From: Chlamydiota bacterium
Lineage (GTDB): Bacteria > Auribacterota > JACPWU01
DNA: 64,000 nt
NCBI GenBank assembly: GCA_016178055.1
Contig: JACOUC010000003.1
Span: 1 to 64,000 of the forward strand
Direction of reading: 5' to 3'
The translations under genes were made by a program, and so were the position numbers. The notes under the pieces were generated by a model. It did not search any database. It worked only from the letters and a program-made list of their open reading frames with translations, and was not told the origin of the DNA. Positions 50,577 to 58,652 of this stretch are shown here, one piece after another. The first letter of the stretch is position 1. The number at the start of each line of letters is the position of its first letter.

Positions 50577-52601
50577 TCATTCGAAAAACTTTTCTTCTTT
50601 GAGTAATTTTTTTGATTTTTCAAAAATGGGATCGTTCATCAGTCGATTTCGAATGGCCCCATGATTTAAATAATTATTAAGTGCAATAAAACTCATGGCC
50701 TGATCCAAGCAAAGATATTTATAAGAAACAAGACCCGTACGAACATCGACCGCATCATAAAATCCATATTCCCCATAAATGGGATAAAGCTCCATCATCT
50801 TGCGAAGATTCTTCACGCACTCTTCGGTGGCATATTCTAACGAAAGAAAAGTGACATGAGGTGTAACCACTCCCTGACCATAAGGCTTCATTCCTAGTGG
50901 GGTTGCCCCATATTCTCCATAACCACTCCCCGGAGGAATGGAGCAAGGGGACATTCCCCAGACAGGGTATTTCATGTCTTCCCTCGCAAAGAGAATATGC
51001 CCTTGAACATAGCGTTCATTATTAAGTCCCAATCCCAAAGGTGCCAAACCCTTTTCATCAATGACCATGCTTGGCATAAGAGCCTCAAACAAACTTCCTC
51101 CCCAACTGGGAACAATGGGAAGATCCCGATAATTGTAATAGCCTCCGTAAAATGAATAGCCTAAGACACTTTTCTTCACCCTTTCTTTTGGAATTTGAGA
51201 TTGCCAAGAATAGGATTCTGGAAAAGTTCTCGACATCATAAACCAGTGTTCAAGAGGGGCCTGTCCCCGCCCAATACACATAAAACTGATTGCCCTAGGC
51301 TCTGTGTAAAAGGCTCCATAGTGATACTCTGAATAAACTCCCACATTGGTATAGAACCCATGAAACATTTGCCCCTCAATAGGATCATAAAAGAAAGAAA
51401 AATCTCTTTGACTGAGTAGTTTTTCGCATCGCTCCTTAAATTCTTTAGGAAGCGCATCTTTGACAATAATCATTCCAATGGTGAGCCAGCCTTCATCGAC
51501 ATAACTTAAGAAATTGCTTGTTCTTTCTCGGGTCGTTGTATCGTAATAGTTATACAGAAAACCATGCTCTGACTCCAAATGCTCAACCGTATCCAGAACA
51601 CGACTTATTCTCTTGACCACTTTATCATGATCAATAAAACCAAGATCTAAACCCGATACCAAACACATCAAATAAAGACCGATATTGGTAACATTGGTGT
51701 AATCCCCAATAAAGGTGTTTTCAGTCAAAGTTGATTCTTTTGAAAAGAAGAAATTATCGAGGGGAAGACCGTTCTCTTTATCCACAATATCTCTAAAAAA
51801 TCCCCAGATGTCTTTCGCAACCTCCCTTAAAAATTCGTTCGAATCATCCGAAAACTTTTTCTTTGGAAGAACCTCTTTAGGATAGCCATAAAGACGATTG
51901 ATCAAAACCTTTGCCCGATCAACACCCGAAACCTGATCTGAGGCCTTTGTCTTTATCTTTGGGATAGGATCTACAATACTGGGGCCGGGATCTCCTGTTC
52001 GAACCAGACGGATATCATCGAAATAAAGAGTGCCCTTTTTAGGGCTTACCATTCGATCCTTTAAAACAATGACAAATTCATCAATCCCCGTCCAATCCGT
52101 AATTCCGACCATTTTATTAAGAGGAACCAAAATTTCCTGCCAGTGATCGGTGACCCCTTGAACGAGAAAACTTCCTACCAGTTTTTCTACCCCTTTATCA
52201 TCTTTCGGTTTTTTAAATTCAACACGAAATTGTTGAGCGAAGCCTTCTTTTGGATCCCCTCGAACAAAAAATTGAAGGTGATCATAATCGGAGAGGTCTT
52301 TTTTACGAAGTTGGGTCCAAAATCCACCCTGAGCCTGTTCGGGTGAATCAAGATCATAATCCAATTTTAAACAAAAACCCTTCTCGACACGACGCATTTC
52401 AATATCGAGAGAGACATTACAAGACTGATTCTCATCCTCTGGATTTAAAAGCCATGCCCCTGATCCCCCTCCAAAAGGATTGGAGAGTTCCCCCTCATCA
52501 AAGTTGTGAATTAAAAGCTCGGGAGAACTCTCCGCATCAATAACCTGTGAAAGTATCAATAAAAAAATAAAAACGATAAAAATCTTTAAATATTTATGCA
52601 C
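50577..52601 (-). CDS. Secreted CBM plus glycoamylase/DUF3131-like protein, 674 residues
   Basis: Translation starts at GTG 52601, two bases after the stop of the preceding CBM gene, which suggests coupled translation. A signal peptide (IFIVFIFLLILSQVIDAES) is followed by a CIA30-like carbohydrate-binding domain (residues about 30-205; LLIHNFDEGELSNPFGGGSG, TLYFDDIRLV) and an (alpha/alpha)6-type domain (residues about 250-665). The second domain shows TNIGLYLMCLVSGLDLGFI, HGFLYNYYDTTT and FLSYVDEGWLTIGMIIV, and ends GFYDAVDVRTGLVSYKYLCL. It is more like the glycoamylase part of cyclic glucan synthases and the giant protein than like its operon partners. The substrate is unknown; a beta- or alpha-glucan is the reasonable guess. 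Confidence 0.82.
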   Translation of the reverse strand: MHKYLKIFIVFIFLLILSQVIDAESSPELLIHNFDEGELSNPFGGGSGAWLLNPEDENQSCNVSLDIEMRRVEKGFCLKLDYDLDSPEQAQGGFWTQLRKKDLSDYDHLQFFVRGDPKEGFAQQFRVEFKKPKDDKGVEKLVGSFLVQGVTDHWQEILVPLNKMVGITDWTGIDEFVIVLKDRMVSPKKGTLYFDDIRLVRTGDPGPSIVDPIPKIKTKASDQVSGVDRAKVLINRLYGYPKEVLPKKKFSDDSNEFLREVAKDIWGFFRDIVDKENGLPLDNFFFSKESTLTENTFIGDYTNVTNIGLYLMCLVSGLDLGFIDHDKVVKRISRVLDTVEHLESEHGFLYNYYDTTTRERTSNFLSYVDEGWLTIGMIIVKDALPKEFKERCEKLLSQRDFSFFYDPIEGQMFHGFYTNVGVYSEYHYGAFYTEPRAISFMCIGRGQAPLEHWFMMSRTFPESYSWQSQIPKERVKKSVLGYSFYGGYYNYRDLPIVPSWGGSLFEALMPSMVIDEKGLAPLGLGLNNERYVQGHILFAREDMKYPVWGMSPCSIPPGSGYGEYGATPLGMKPYGQGVVTPHVTFLSLEYATEECVKNLRKMMELYPIYGEYGFYDAVDVRTGLVSYKYLCLDQAMSFIALNNYLNHGAIRNRLMNDPIFEKSKKLLKEEKFFE

Positions 52602-52603
52602 TC

Positions 52604-53185
52604 TTAATCTGTTGTCACTACAATATTATCTACGTTCATAGTTCCAACTTTAGGTTTTGAATTCAAATCATCAAAAACAATGACAAATTCTGTCATTTTA
52701 GTCCAGTCCTTAAGCCCCTTAAAACTCGAGAACGGAATCTTGGCATGTTTCCACTCATCCGTCATTTCAGTGTAAAGGTAACGACCCACTTGTTGACCAT
52801 TCTTAAGTTCAAATTTTACAACCTTGGAAAAACCTTTGTCTTTATCACCCTTAACATCAAAATTTAAATACTTATACTTTGAAAAATCTAAATCCCTCAT
52901 TTGCAACCAAAAACCATTATAAGCAGGATTAGGAGAATCCACATCATAGTCCAACCTCAGACTCATTCCTTGATCTCCAACCCTTGCTTGAGCATCCAAA
53001 CTTTCTACACACCCTTGAGATTCATCATCAGGATCTTTATTCCAAGCTCCAAAATTCCTACAAACTTGATCCGTTCTCACATCAGAATCAAAATTTTGAA
53101 TCACAAGCTCATCCGTAAAACCAAATGAAACCATGCCAAATAACATTCCACAAAGAAGAAAAAGGACACGATTTACCCTATTCAT
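52604..53185 (-). CDS. Secreted stand-alone carbohydrate-binding protein (CIA30/CBM-like), 194 residues
   Basis: I use the ATG at 53185, which has GGGAGGAG at ideal spacing and begins a clean signal peptide (VLFLLCGMLFGMVSFGFTDE). A longer frame reaches 53257, but that part overlaps the promoter. The mature protein is a single beta-sandwich with NFGAWNKDPDDESQGCVESLD, NGFWLQMRDLDFSKYKYLNF and TMNVDNIVV. These motifs match the N-terminal domains of the three glycoamylases. It is first in the minus-strand operon, so it could be a soluble glucan-binding protein or a spare binding module. No catalytic domain is present. Confidence 0.8.
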   Translation of the reverse strand: MNRVNRVLFLLCGMLFGMVSFGFTDELVIQNFDSDVRTDQVCRNFGAWNKDPDDESQGCVESLDAQARVGDQGMSLRLDYDVDSPNPAYNGFWLQMRDLDFSKYKYLNFDVKGDKDKGFSKVVKFELKNGQQVGRYLYTEMTDEWKHAKIPFSSFKGLKDWTKMTEFVIVFDDLNSKPKVGTMNVDNIVVTTD

Positions 53186-53228
53186 GAGTGCTCCTCCCTT
53201 ATGTTTAAGTTTGTTAAATGCTCGATTC

Positions 53229-53257
53229 GTTATAGATACCAAAAGATAAACAAGCAA
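53229..53257 (-). promoter_or_regulatory. Promoter candidate for the CBM-glycoamylase operon
   Basis: On the minus strand TTGCTT (53257-53252) and TATAAC (53234-53229) are 17 bases apart, leaving a leader of about 37 bases before the start at 53185. This placement is part of why the shorter start is preferred. Confidence 0.6.
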
Positions 53258-53539
53258 AAGGAATCCCGGACGATCAAAATTCGCTAAAAGAAACTGGTTT
53301 TGGAAGGTCTGTCCACCCGGTAAGTTACAGAACTAACCCAGCAAAAGAGCGGTTCCTGAATAAGCGATGTAAGAGCTTAGATATGATCTTCCTTTGAAGT
53401 TATCTTAACTACCCCCCTTCTCGTCACCGGTCACCGGTTACGGGTCACCCGTAACCGGTGACCGGTAAATAAACAAGCGATAATACATCCTACCACAAGA
53501 AAGAAACACAGAAAAATAAAAAAGTGTAAAAAATAAAAT
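53258..53539. other. Intergenic region behind the isomerase-like gene
   Basis: No gene is visible. It holds a perfect palindrome at 53426-53466. The stretch 53280-53400 has no structure I can name; I looked for a second GEMM-type riboswitch here and did not find one. Confidence 0.5.
53426..53466. repeat. Perfect palindrome with 20-base arms (ACCGGT words)
   Basis: The left arm ACCGGTCACCGGTTACGGGT is followed by one C and then its exact reverse complement. The arms are built from ACCGGT words. No T-run follows on either strand, so it is not a standard terminator. Confidence 0.9.
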
Positions 53540-55834
53540 TTATAAAATACCATTTAAAATAGCTAGGACCCGTCCCCAAAACTGATAAACCTCGATTTTC
53601 CCTTGTTTTGATGAGAGATCTTTGAATTTAAGGATCATCTTGCTTCGCTTGGCAATTTCGGTAAAGGTTCTTCCTTGAGCCTCTAAATAAAGACGACGAA
53701 TCTCGTCCGGGTAGAACCCCTTCAAATAATCCTTTGCAAGCCCATAGGCCTGAATCATTTCCTCCCGAACTTCAATTTCAGAAAAGGGAGTCACAAAATC
53801 AACCAGCATGGGTAAAACGACTTCCTTCCCATCCAACAAGCTTTGAAAATAAGAATGCTGCTCTCGTGTCCCTAGGCCGTAATCGTTTAAATATCTTCCC
53901 CCTAAAAACCGCCACCACTCGCCTAAGGTCTCAGCTTCATGACAAGCACTGTAAAAAATAGGGAGACTTATTTTTCCCTCTCTCTTGGCCATGAGAATCA
54001 AAGCCGCTAACCTCGAAGCTTCGCTGTCTATTAAAGAGGATTTTTTCCAATAGCCAACATCCAAAAGTTTCATGAATAGAGATTCAACTTTTTGATCCAT
54101 CGCTTCTCTTTCCTTAATCCCCCGAGCAGTTCGGCGTTCTTTTTTCAACTCTTCAACCTCACCTAAAAGCTTGAACAATTCACTCTCGGAAAAATTGCTT
54201 TCTTTCAATGCTTGAGATGCAGGTCTTATCGTTGAATGAATGACGGACTGAATACCTTCATCTATTTTTTTTGAGTCGCATAAATGCCCACTTTTAAATA
54301 AATCAATGGATAAAAGGCAAGGTCCCTTTTCAACTTTCTCGCATTCAAGCTTATATCGCAATTGTACGGCTGAAAGATCCCGGCTTAATTTTGAAACAGA
54401 TTCCACCATCAATTTTTTTCCAAACTCAACAAAGGGCTGATTTTGAGGATCTCTCTTTTTATAGGCCTCTGAATGAATGTCCGCTGTAATTTCACCGGCA
54501 CTCAAAAGTCCATACCAAATGGTCACCTCATCAAAAAAAAGATCCCTCATGGCCTCTTCTTCTTCAGAAAGATCCAGTTGACGATATTCAAAAAAGGGGG
54601 GTTTACAATCAGTTAGAGTTAATAATTTTAATTTTTCGTTACGGTCATTTTGAGCATTGATGAGAACATAAAACGCATTCAAATTTGATTCAATTCTTTC
54701 CTTTAATTCTCGGGCTCCCACACTACTCACGATAAAAGGTCCCTGACCATCCTTCCCATTGCTCTCTGGGAAAAGCTGCCTTAGGGCATCCGCAACAGCA
54801 ATTTGATTGGAAGCCTGAACACAAATCACAATAAAATCCTTCTTCAGCAAATAAATGAGCAGAGCTAATTTCAAAGCAGGATTCTCTTCAGGGGACTCTT
54901 TTTCAAAGAAAGGAAGAATATTCAAAGCCCCCTCATTCATTTTAAAAATATTCCGCCCAGCAAAACCTGCGCTAATTTCTCCTGACTGGCTCCGTCTGGA
55001 AAAACGTCCCCCCACATTGTCAGGAATGGGGAATGTGATTAACTCGCGTGACTCTCCATGGATTTCTTGTGAGAGCTCTTTAATGAAGCGACTGGTTGCC
55101 AAGGCATAAATCCGACTCTGTTTGACATTCGTCGTCGTTGAAAAAAGAACTCGATCTAAAGCCTTTTGTAAAAGCTTTTTTTGATTCAAAGTCAAACCAA
55201 GATCCACCAATTTCATTTTTGTTAAATCACCTGAGGTTTCATATTTAATGATCCATTCTTCTGTCACCTTGGAATTTTCTCCCAGTTCCTGACCTAAACC
55301 ACGAATCAAAAGACGGAAGGCATTTTGAAAATTAATCATGGTTTCATCTGTGGTTCCAGATTTAGAACTGGCATGAATGAGAATTTGACTGGCTTTAAAA
55401 CCCTGTTCATAAATTTCAGATGCTAAAGAATGAAAATTGACTCCCAACTTCTCTAAGACATAAACACGATATCCAAGAGCCTCACCTACGGACTCAATTT
55501 GGGCACGATTTCCTAAAGCCTGGCCTCCAATCCCCACATGAATCATCACACGGGCCCCTTCAGATTTCTTCTCTAGCAGATATTGAGCAATGGCCTTACG
55601 ATCCTGAGCCGCACTCTCACCAAAAATCCCCGTTCGACGACTCTTATATCCAAAACGATCTTCTTCCATCGCTTGGTGATGAAGAAGCCTTGCCCGCTTG
55701 TAAATATCCCCTTTTAGAAATTGCGTATAAACTTCCTCAGAAATAAAACGAGGCATTAAACCATCAAAATGGAAACGCTCTTTGAAATGTTGAAGTACTT
55801 GAGAAATGCTCATCATAAATTTTCGTTCATACAT
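53540..55834 (-). CDS. pgi: Glucose-6-phosphate isomerase-like protein with extended C-terminus, 764 residues
   Basis: The protein shows phosphoglucose isomerase signatures in order: VMIHVGIGGQALGNRAQIES, then ILIHASSKSGTTDETMINFQ for the sugar-phosphate loop, then IPDNVGGRFSRRS, and GTREQHSYFQSLLDG near residue 665. The enzyme interconverts glucose-6-phosphate and fructose-6-phosphate in the cytoplasm. At 764 residues it is about 200 longer than usual bacterial enzymes. The extra length includes charged helical insertions (ELFKLLGEVEELKKERRTAR) between the core motifs and a C-terminal extension. Start at ATG 55834 or the nearby ATG 55816; neither has a strong ribosome site. A repeat element lies just upstream. 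Enzyme activity is likely but the extra parts are unexplained. Confidence 0.8.
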   Translation of the reverse strand: MYERKFMMSISQVLQHFKERFHFDGLMPRFISEEVYTQFLKGDIYKRARLLHHQAMEEDRFGYKSRRTGIFGESAAQDRKAIAQYLLEKKSEGARVMIHVGIGGQALGNRAQIESVGEALGYRVYVLEKLGVNFHSLASEIYEQGFKASQILIHASSKSGTTDETMINFQNAFRLLIRGLGQELGENSKVTEEWIIKYETSGDLTKMKLVDLGLTLNQKKLLQKALDRVLFSTTTNVKQSRIYALATSRFIKELSQEIHGESRELITFPIPDNVGGRFSRRSQSGEISAGFAGRNIFKMNEGALNILPFFEKESPEENPALKLALLIYLLKKDFIVICVQASNQIAVADALRQLFPESNGKDGQGPFIVSSVGARELKERIESNLNAFYVLINAQNDRNEKLKLLTLTDCKPPFFEYRQLDLSEEEEAMRDLFFDEVTIWYGLLSAGEITADIHSEAYKKRDPQNQPFVEFGKKLMVESVSKLSRDLSAVQLRYKLECEKVEKGPCLLSIDLFKSGHLCDSKKIDEGIQSVIHSTIRPASQALKESNFSESELFKLLGEVEELKKERRTARGIKEREAMDQKVESLFMKLLDVGYWKKSSLIDSEASRLAALILMAKREGKISLPIFYSACHEAETLGEWWRFLGGRYLNDYGLGTREQHSYFQSLLDGKEVVLPMLVDFVTPFSEIEVREEMIQAYGLAKDYLKGFYPDEIRRLYLEAQGRTFTEIAKRSKMILKFKDLSSKQGKIEVYQFWGRVLAILNGIL

Positions 55835-55846
55835 GAATGAAAATAG

Positions 55847-55918
55847 TCAACAGTCGACGGTCAACAGCGCTAAAGAAAGTATTTTTTCTATGGACTGTGG
55901 ACCGTTGACGATGGACTC
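55847..55918. repeat. Word-repeat hairpin element (GTCGACGGTCAACAG / GGACCGTTGACG)
   Basis: The left part AGTCAACAGTCGACGGTCAAC and the right part GGACTGTGGACCGTTGACG are partly complementary and each is made of repeated GTCGAC/GTCAAC words. It fills the space between the TPR gene and the isomerase gene. Confidence 0.6.
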
Positions 55919-55922
55919 CTTT

Positions 55923-56414
55923 TTACTGTTTCTGTTTCTCTTCTTTTTGTGGCAAAATTTTTCCTGTCTTTAATCTCTCAACATACTGTTCAAACCAGCT
56001 TGGAACTCGATATCCACTCTTTTTTGCGCGATCGAGATATTCTTGAGCCTTTTGAGCATCAGGGCTCTTTTTTCGTGCAAAACTTACAGCTAAAGCATAA
56101 TGGGTCAGGGGAAATTTTTCATCCAAAGCCAGTGCCTTCGTTAATTCTTGAATCGCTCGATCAAAATCCTCTTTTCCCATCAAGGAAACCCCATAGTAAA
56201 CTTGGGCTTTTAAATGCTTTGGATTCTCTTTAAGAATATCTTCAAAAATCTGAATGGCCTCATCGTACTTAGACTGATTATAAAGACCATAAGCCTTCTC
56301 ATAAAGCTGATCCGTTGAATCTGTAGCCTCTTTTTCATCAGCAATAACAAGAACTGGAAAAATGAATAATAAGATAGATAGCCCCATGAATATCTTTCTC
56401 ACCCTATTTTTCAT
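55923..56414 (-). CDS. Exported TPR protein, 163 residues
   Basis: The ATG at 56414 follows GGAGAGG. The signal peptide IFMGLSILLFIFPVLVIADE is followed by about three tetratricopeptide repeats: LYEKAYGLYNQSKYDEAIQI, AQVYYGVSLMGKEDFDRAIQ and THYALAVSFARKK...AQEYLDRAKKSG. TPRs mediate protein-protein contacts, so this is probably a small periplasmic adaptor. It ends in a charged tail (ILPQKEEKQKQ). Nothing in the context shows its partner. Confidence 0.85.
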   Translation of the reverse strand: MKNRVRKIFMGLSILLFIFPVLVIADEKEATDSTDQLYEKAYGLYNQSKYDEAIQIFEDILKENPKHLKAQVYYGVSLMGKEDFDRAIQELTKALALDEKFPLTHYALAVSFARKKSPDAQKAQEYLDRAKKSGYRVPSWFEQYVERLKTGKILPQKEEKQKQ

Positions 56415-56472
56415 GATAACCCCTCTCCTTTTTTTAACGCTTTAATCCTCTCTAACTTTTAACCCGGATTTC

Positions 56473-56662
56473 TCATATAAATCCAAAAATCTCACGTGCA
56501 CATGCGACTTTCACTTTATTCATTGCCTTGCCACGATTCAATAATTTCGTCGCTTTCTTGTGTAACCGACTCATGCTCCGATCCGCAATCGATTTAAATC
56601 TCGGCTCTGTATCCTTCCTTCGCCTTCGAACATTTCCACTGGCTTCATTCGGTCCGTTACCT
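56473..56662 (-). pseudogene. IS110-family transposase C-terminal remnant
   Basis: The minus-strand frame reads GPNEASGNVRRRRKDTEPRF, then KSIADRSMSRLHKKATKLLN, then RGKAMNKVKVACAREIFGFI and a stop. Many IS110-family transposases end with GLVP.E.SSG...R, then RLH..Y..L..RGK..NKV.VA.ARELAGFIWA. The middle of that region is missing and an in-frame stop lies just upstream, so it is a degraded fragment. The family call is by eye. Confidence 0.5.
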
Positions 56663-56769
56663 CTCCAAGTTCAAAGTTCAGTTCCGAGTCGGTGGTTAGC
56701 CTTTGCTCAGGCCCCTTATTCCTGCTTGCTTATGTTGGCTTTCTTGGCGCACTGAACTTTAAACCTCTG

Positions 56770-56940
56770 AAAAACCTCTCAAAAAGATCCCAGAGCGAAG
56801 AGCGCCCGCAAGCGACCTCGGAGGCGTACGTTTAAGGGTACGCCGCACAAGGGAGCGCAGCGGGCAACGCAGTCCTTCGACTACTTGCTCAGGATGGTGA
56901 GCAAAGTCGAACCACAGATGGGCCTTTTTGAGAGGTTTTT
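56770..56940. repeat. 17-base inverted repeat enclosing nested repeats, behind mcsB
   Basis: AAAAACCTCTCAAAAAG (56770-56786) and CTTTTTGAGAGGTTTTT (56924-56940) are perfect complements. Between them are GCGCCCGCAAGCG-type words, a GGCGTAC...GTACGCC palindrome, and the repeat TCCTTCGACTACTTGCTCAG...GAGCAAAGTCGAAC. The outer arms look like a terminator stem of mcsB opened by later insertion. Confidence 0.65.
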
Positions 56941-56941
56941 C

Positions 56942-58006
56942 TTATTCCAAATGCTCGTCTCTTAACATCTTTCGAATCAAATCCGCCCTCTTCTCATCCC
57001 GATCTTTCTGGGAAAGTTTTTTCCCAAGGATTTTCTGTACATGAGCCGGCTGAGTGAGTAAAAAAAGTTCATTGACCACTTTAAGGTCCACCCCTTTTAA
57101 TACCCCTAGCTCAATCCCTGTTCTTAACGTGCTTAGAAGATTCATGGCTTCCGACGAACTAATTTGATGGGCATATTTTAAAACCCCAAAAGCTCGGCCA
57201 ATACGATCCTGAATTTTCGGAAAATCCTTTTTAAGCAATGCCTTGCGAGCACTCCTCTCATGCTCAATAACTTGTTTAATAATTTTCTCTAACTTTTGGA
57301 CAATTTCCTCTTCCTTTTTCCCAAGCGTTAATTGATTAGAGATTTGAAATAAATTTCCAGAAGCCTCAGATCCTTCCCCATACCAACCTCGAACGGTCAA
57401 GCCTAATTTCGTCACGGCCTGCAAAACTTGATCAATTTGACGCAGCATCACAAGACCCGGTAAATGCATCATCACCGAAGCCCGAATCCCTGACCCTACA
57501 TTGGTTGGACAAGCCGTGAGATAACCAAACTGAGGAGAATAGGCATACTCCAAATCCTTCTCTAAAAGATCATCTACTTTATTGACCAAATCAAGGGCAT
57601 TCATCAACTGAAAACCCGACATCAAGACCTGAAGCCGCAAGTGATCCTCTTCATTGATCATAATACTCACCTGTTCATCTGCGCTGATGGTCACAGCCCG
57701 ATACTCTTTGGCTTGAGCATGTTCGCGACTGATCAAATGCCTCTCAAGCAAAATTTTTCTTTCAATCTCCGAAAGATCCTCGAATCGAATCAAGAGGTAT
57801 TTAGGCGAAGGAGGATAATGACGAATCGCTTTTTCAATCGTTTCGAGCAATTCCTTAATTTCGTCTTCTGTCGCCCAATGGGAAAATGGAAACCCAACGA
57901 CATTGCGGGCCAGCCTCACACGGCTCGAAACCACAATGTCAGCATCGGGCCCGCTTCCTTCCAGCCATGCCGCAGTTTTACTGATCATGGTATCAATATC
58001 AATCAC
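56942..58006 (-). CDS. mcsB: Protein arginine kinase McsB, 354 residues
   Basis: This ATP:guanido phosphotransferase phosphorylates arginines of proteins, usually marking damaged proteins for ClpCP. The phosphagen-kinase domain includes VVSSRVRLARNVVGFPF near residue 25 and the catalytic-cysteine region TACPTNVGSGIRASVMMHLP near residue 165. Length matches typical McsB (about 350-360). The GTG start at 58006 overlaps the mcsA stop in GTGA, so the two are coupled. In most bacteria mcsA-mcsB is followed by clpC. Here mcsB is followed by a split inverted repeat and transposase remnants, and no clpC or ctsR is in the window. Confidence in the enzyme family is high. Confidence 0.93.
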   Translation of the reverse strand: MIDIDTMISKTAAWLEGSGPDADIVVSSRVRLARNVVGFPFSHWATEDEIKELLETIEKAIRHYPPSPKYLLIRFEDLSEIERKILLERHLISREHAQAKEYRAVTISADEQVSIMINEEDHLRLQVLMSGFQLMNALDLVNKVDDLLEKDLEYAYSPQFGYLTACPTNVGSGIRASVMMHLPGLVMLRQIDQVLQAVTKLGLTVRGWYGEGSEASGNLFQISNQLTLGKKEEEIVQKLEKIIKQVIEHERSARKALLKKDFPKIQDRIGRAFGVLKYAHQISSSEAMNLLSTLRTGIELGVLKGVDLKVVNELFLLTQPAHVQKILGKKLSQKDRDEKRADLIRKMLRDEHLE

Positions 58007-58500
58007 GAATGCCTCCGCTTGGCTTCTTTTAATTCTTTGATACGGTCTCTGAGTCGAGCAGCATCTTCAAAGGCCTCACGGGTAATCGCCTTCGTCAGCT
58101 CATCCTCTAAAGTCTTTAACTCTGTTTCCTGAGAGGTATGTTTTGACCAACGTTTGGGCACCTTACCGACATGGCGAGAGGCCTTATGAATGGCCTCAAA
58201 GAGAGGCTTCAAAAAATCCTGAAAGGCCACATAGCATTCTGGACAGCCAAATCGGCCAATGTCCTTGAACTCCCGATAGGTCATGCCACATCGAGAGCAC
58301 TCTTGGGTCCCATGGGCTATTTCAGTTTCTTCAATTTCCGCCAGGCCGCTTAAAAGATCTGAGACAGAGAATTTGGAATAAATATCAATCCCTTTCCCTT
58401 TGGCACAGCCTTCACATAGATTGATCTTGACCATCTGATTATTAACAATCTCAGTATAATGAACTGTGGCTTTTTTCTTTTGACAGACTTCACATTGCAT
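58003..58500 (-). CDS. mcsA: McsA-type zinc-binding activator of McsB
   Basis: This protein binds zinc and stimulates the arginine kinase. The N-terminus MQCEVCQKKKATVHYTEIVN and LCEGCAKGKG gives one zinc site, CSRCGMTYREF and FGCPECY a second. The C-terminus LEDELTKAITREAFEDAARL is a UVR motif. I start at ATG 58500, ten bases after AGGAG; a TTG at 58509 is only one base from that ribosome site and is less likely. A repeat element starts a few tens of bases upstream. The four-base overlap with mcsB supports an operon. Confidence 0.9.
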   Translation of the reverse strand: MQCEVCQKKKATVHYTEIVNNQMVKINLCEGCAKGKGIDIYSKFSVSDLLSGLAEIEETEIAHGTQECSRCGMTYREFKDIGRFGCPECYVAFQDFLKPLFEAIHKASRHVGKVPKRWSKHTSQETELKTLEDELTKAITREAFEDAARLRDRIKELKEAKRRHS

Positions 58501-58522
58501 AAGGGACAAACTCCTGAATTAA

Positions 58523-58652
58523 AGTCAAAAATCAAAATGCAAAAATCAAAATGACAAATCAAAATCTAAAATGATCACCCATGACAAGGACACAGAACCA
58601 TTTTAATTTTTAATACGTCATTTTGCATTTTGATTTTTGATTTTTGATTTTC
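58523..58652. repeat. Word-repeat hairpin element (AAATCAAAATGC / GCATTTTGATTTTT)
   Basis: The left arm is a run of TCAAAAATCAAAATGCAAAA words and the right arm, 58617-58652, is CATTTTGCATTTTGATTTTT and similar. They can form a long hairpin between mcsA and the aminotransferase gene. The right arm lies inside the aminotransferase reading frame and encodes its last residues. Confidence 0.75.

Larger units (their letters stand above)
56415..56941. other. 527-base region between mcsB and the TPR gene, built of element remnants
   Basis: No intact gene is visible. It contains an IS110-like transposase remnant (56473-56662), words of the TTCAAAGTTCAG type, and a long inverted repeat that encloses nested repeats (56770-56940). 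The plus-strand frame at 56528-56755 is antisense to the remnant and is not a gene. Confidence 0.6.

Noticed and set aside
53186-53257. Upstream start for the stand-alone CBM protein
   Set aside because: It would overlap the promoter candidate and place 24 residues before a clean signal peptide that has its own strong ribosome site.
53258-53425. A second riboswitch before the CBM-glycoamylase operon
   Set aside because: I found no GACGCAAAGC-type core or other known aptamer motif on the minus strand here.
56528-56755. 75-codon plus-strand frame behind mcsB
   Set aside because: It is antisense to the transposase remnant and has no ribosome site or domain.
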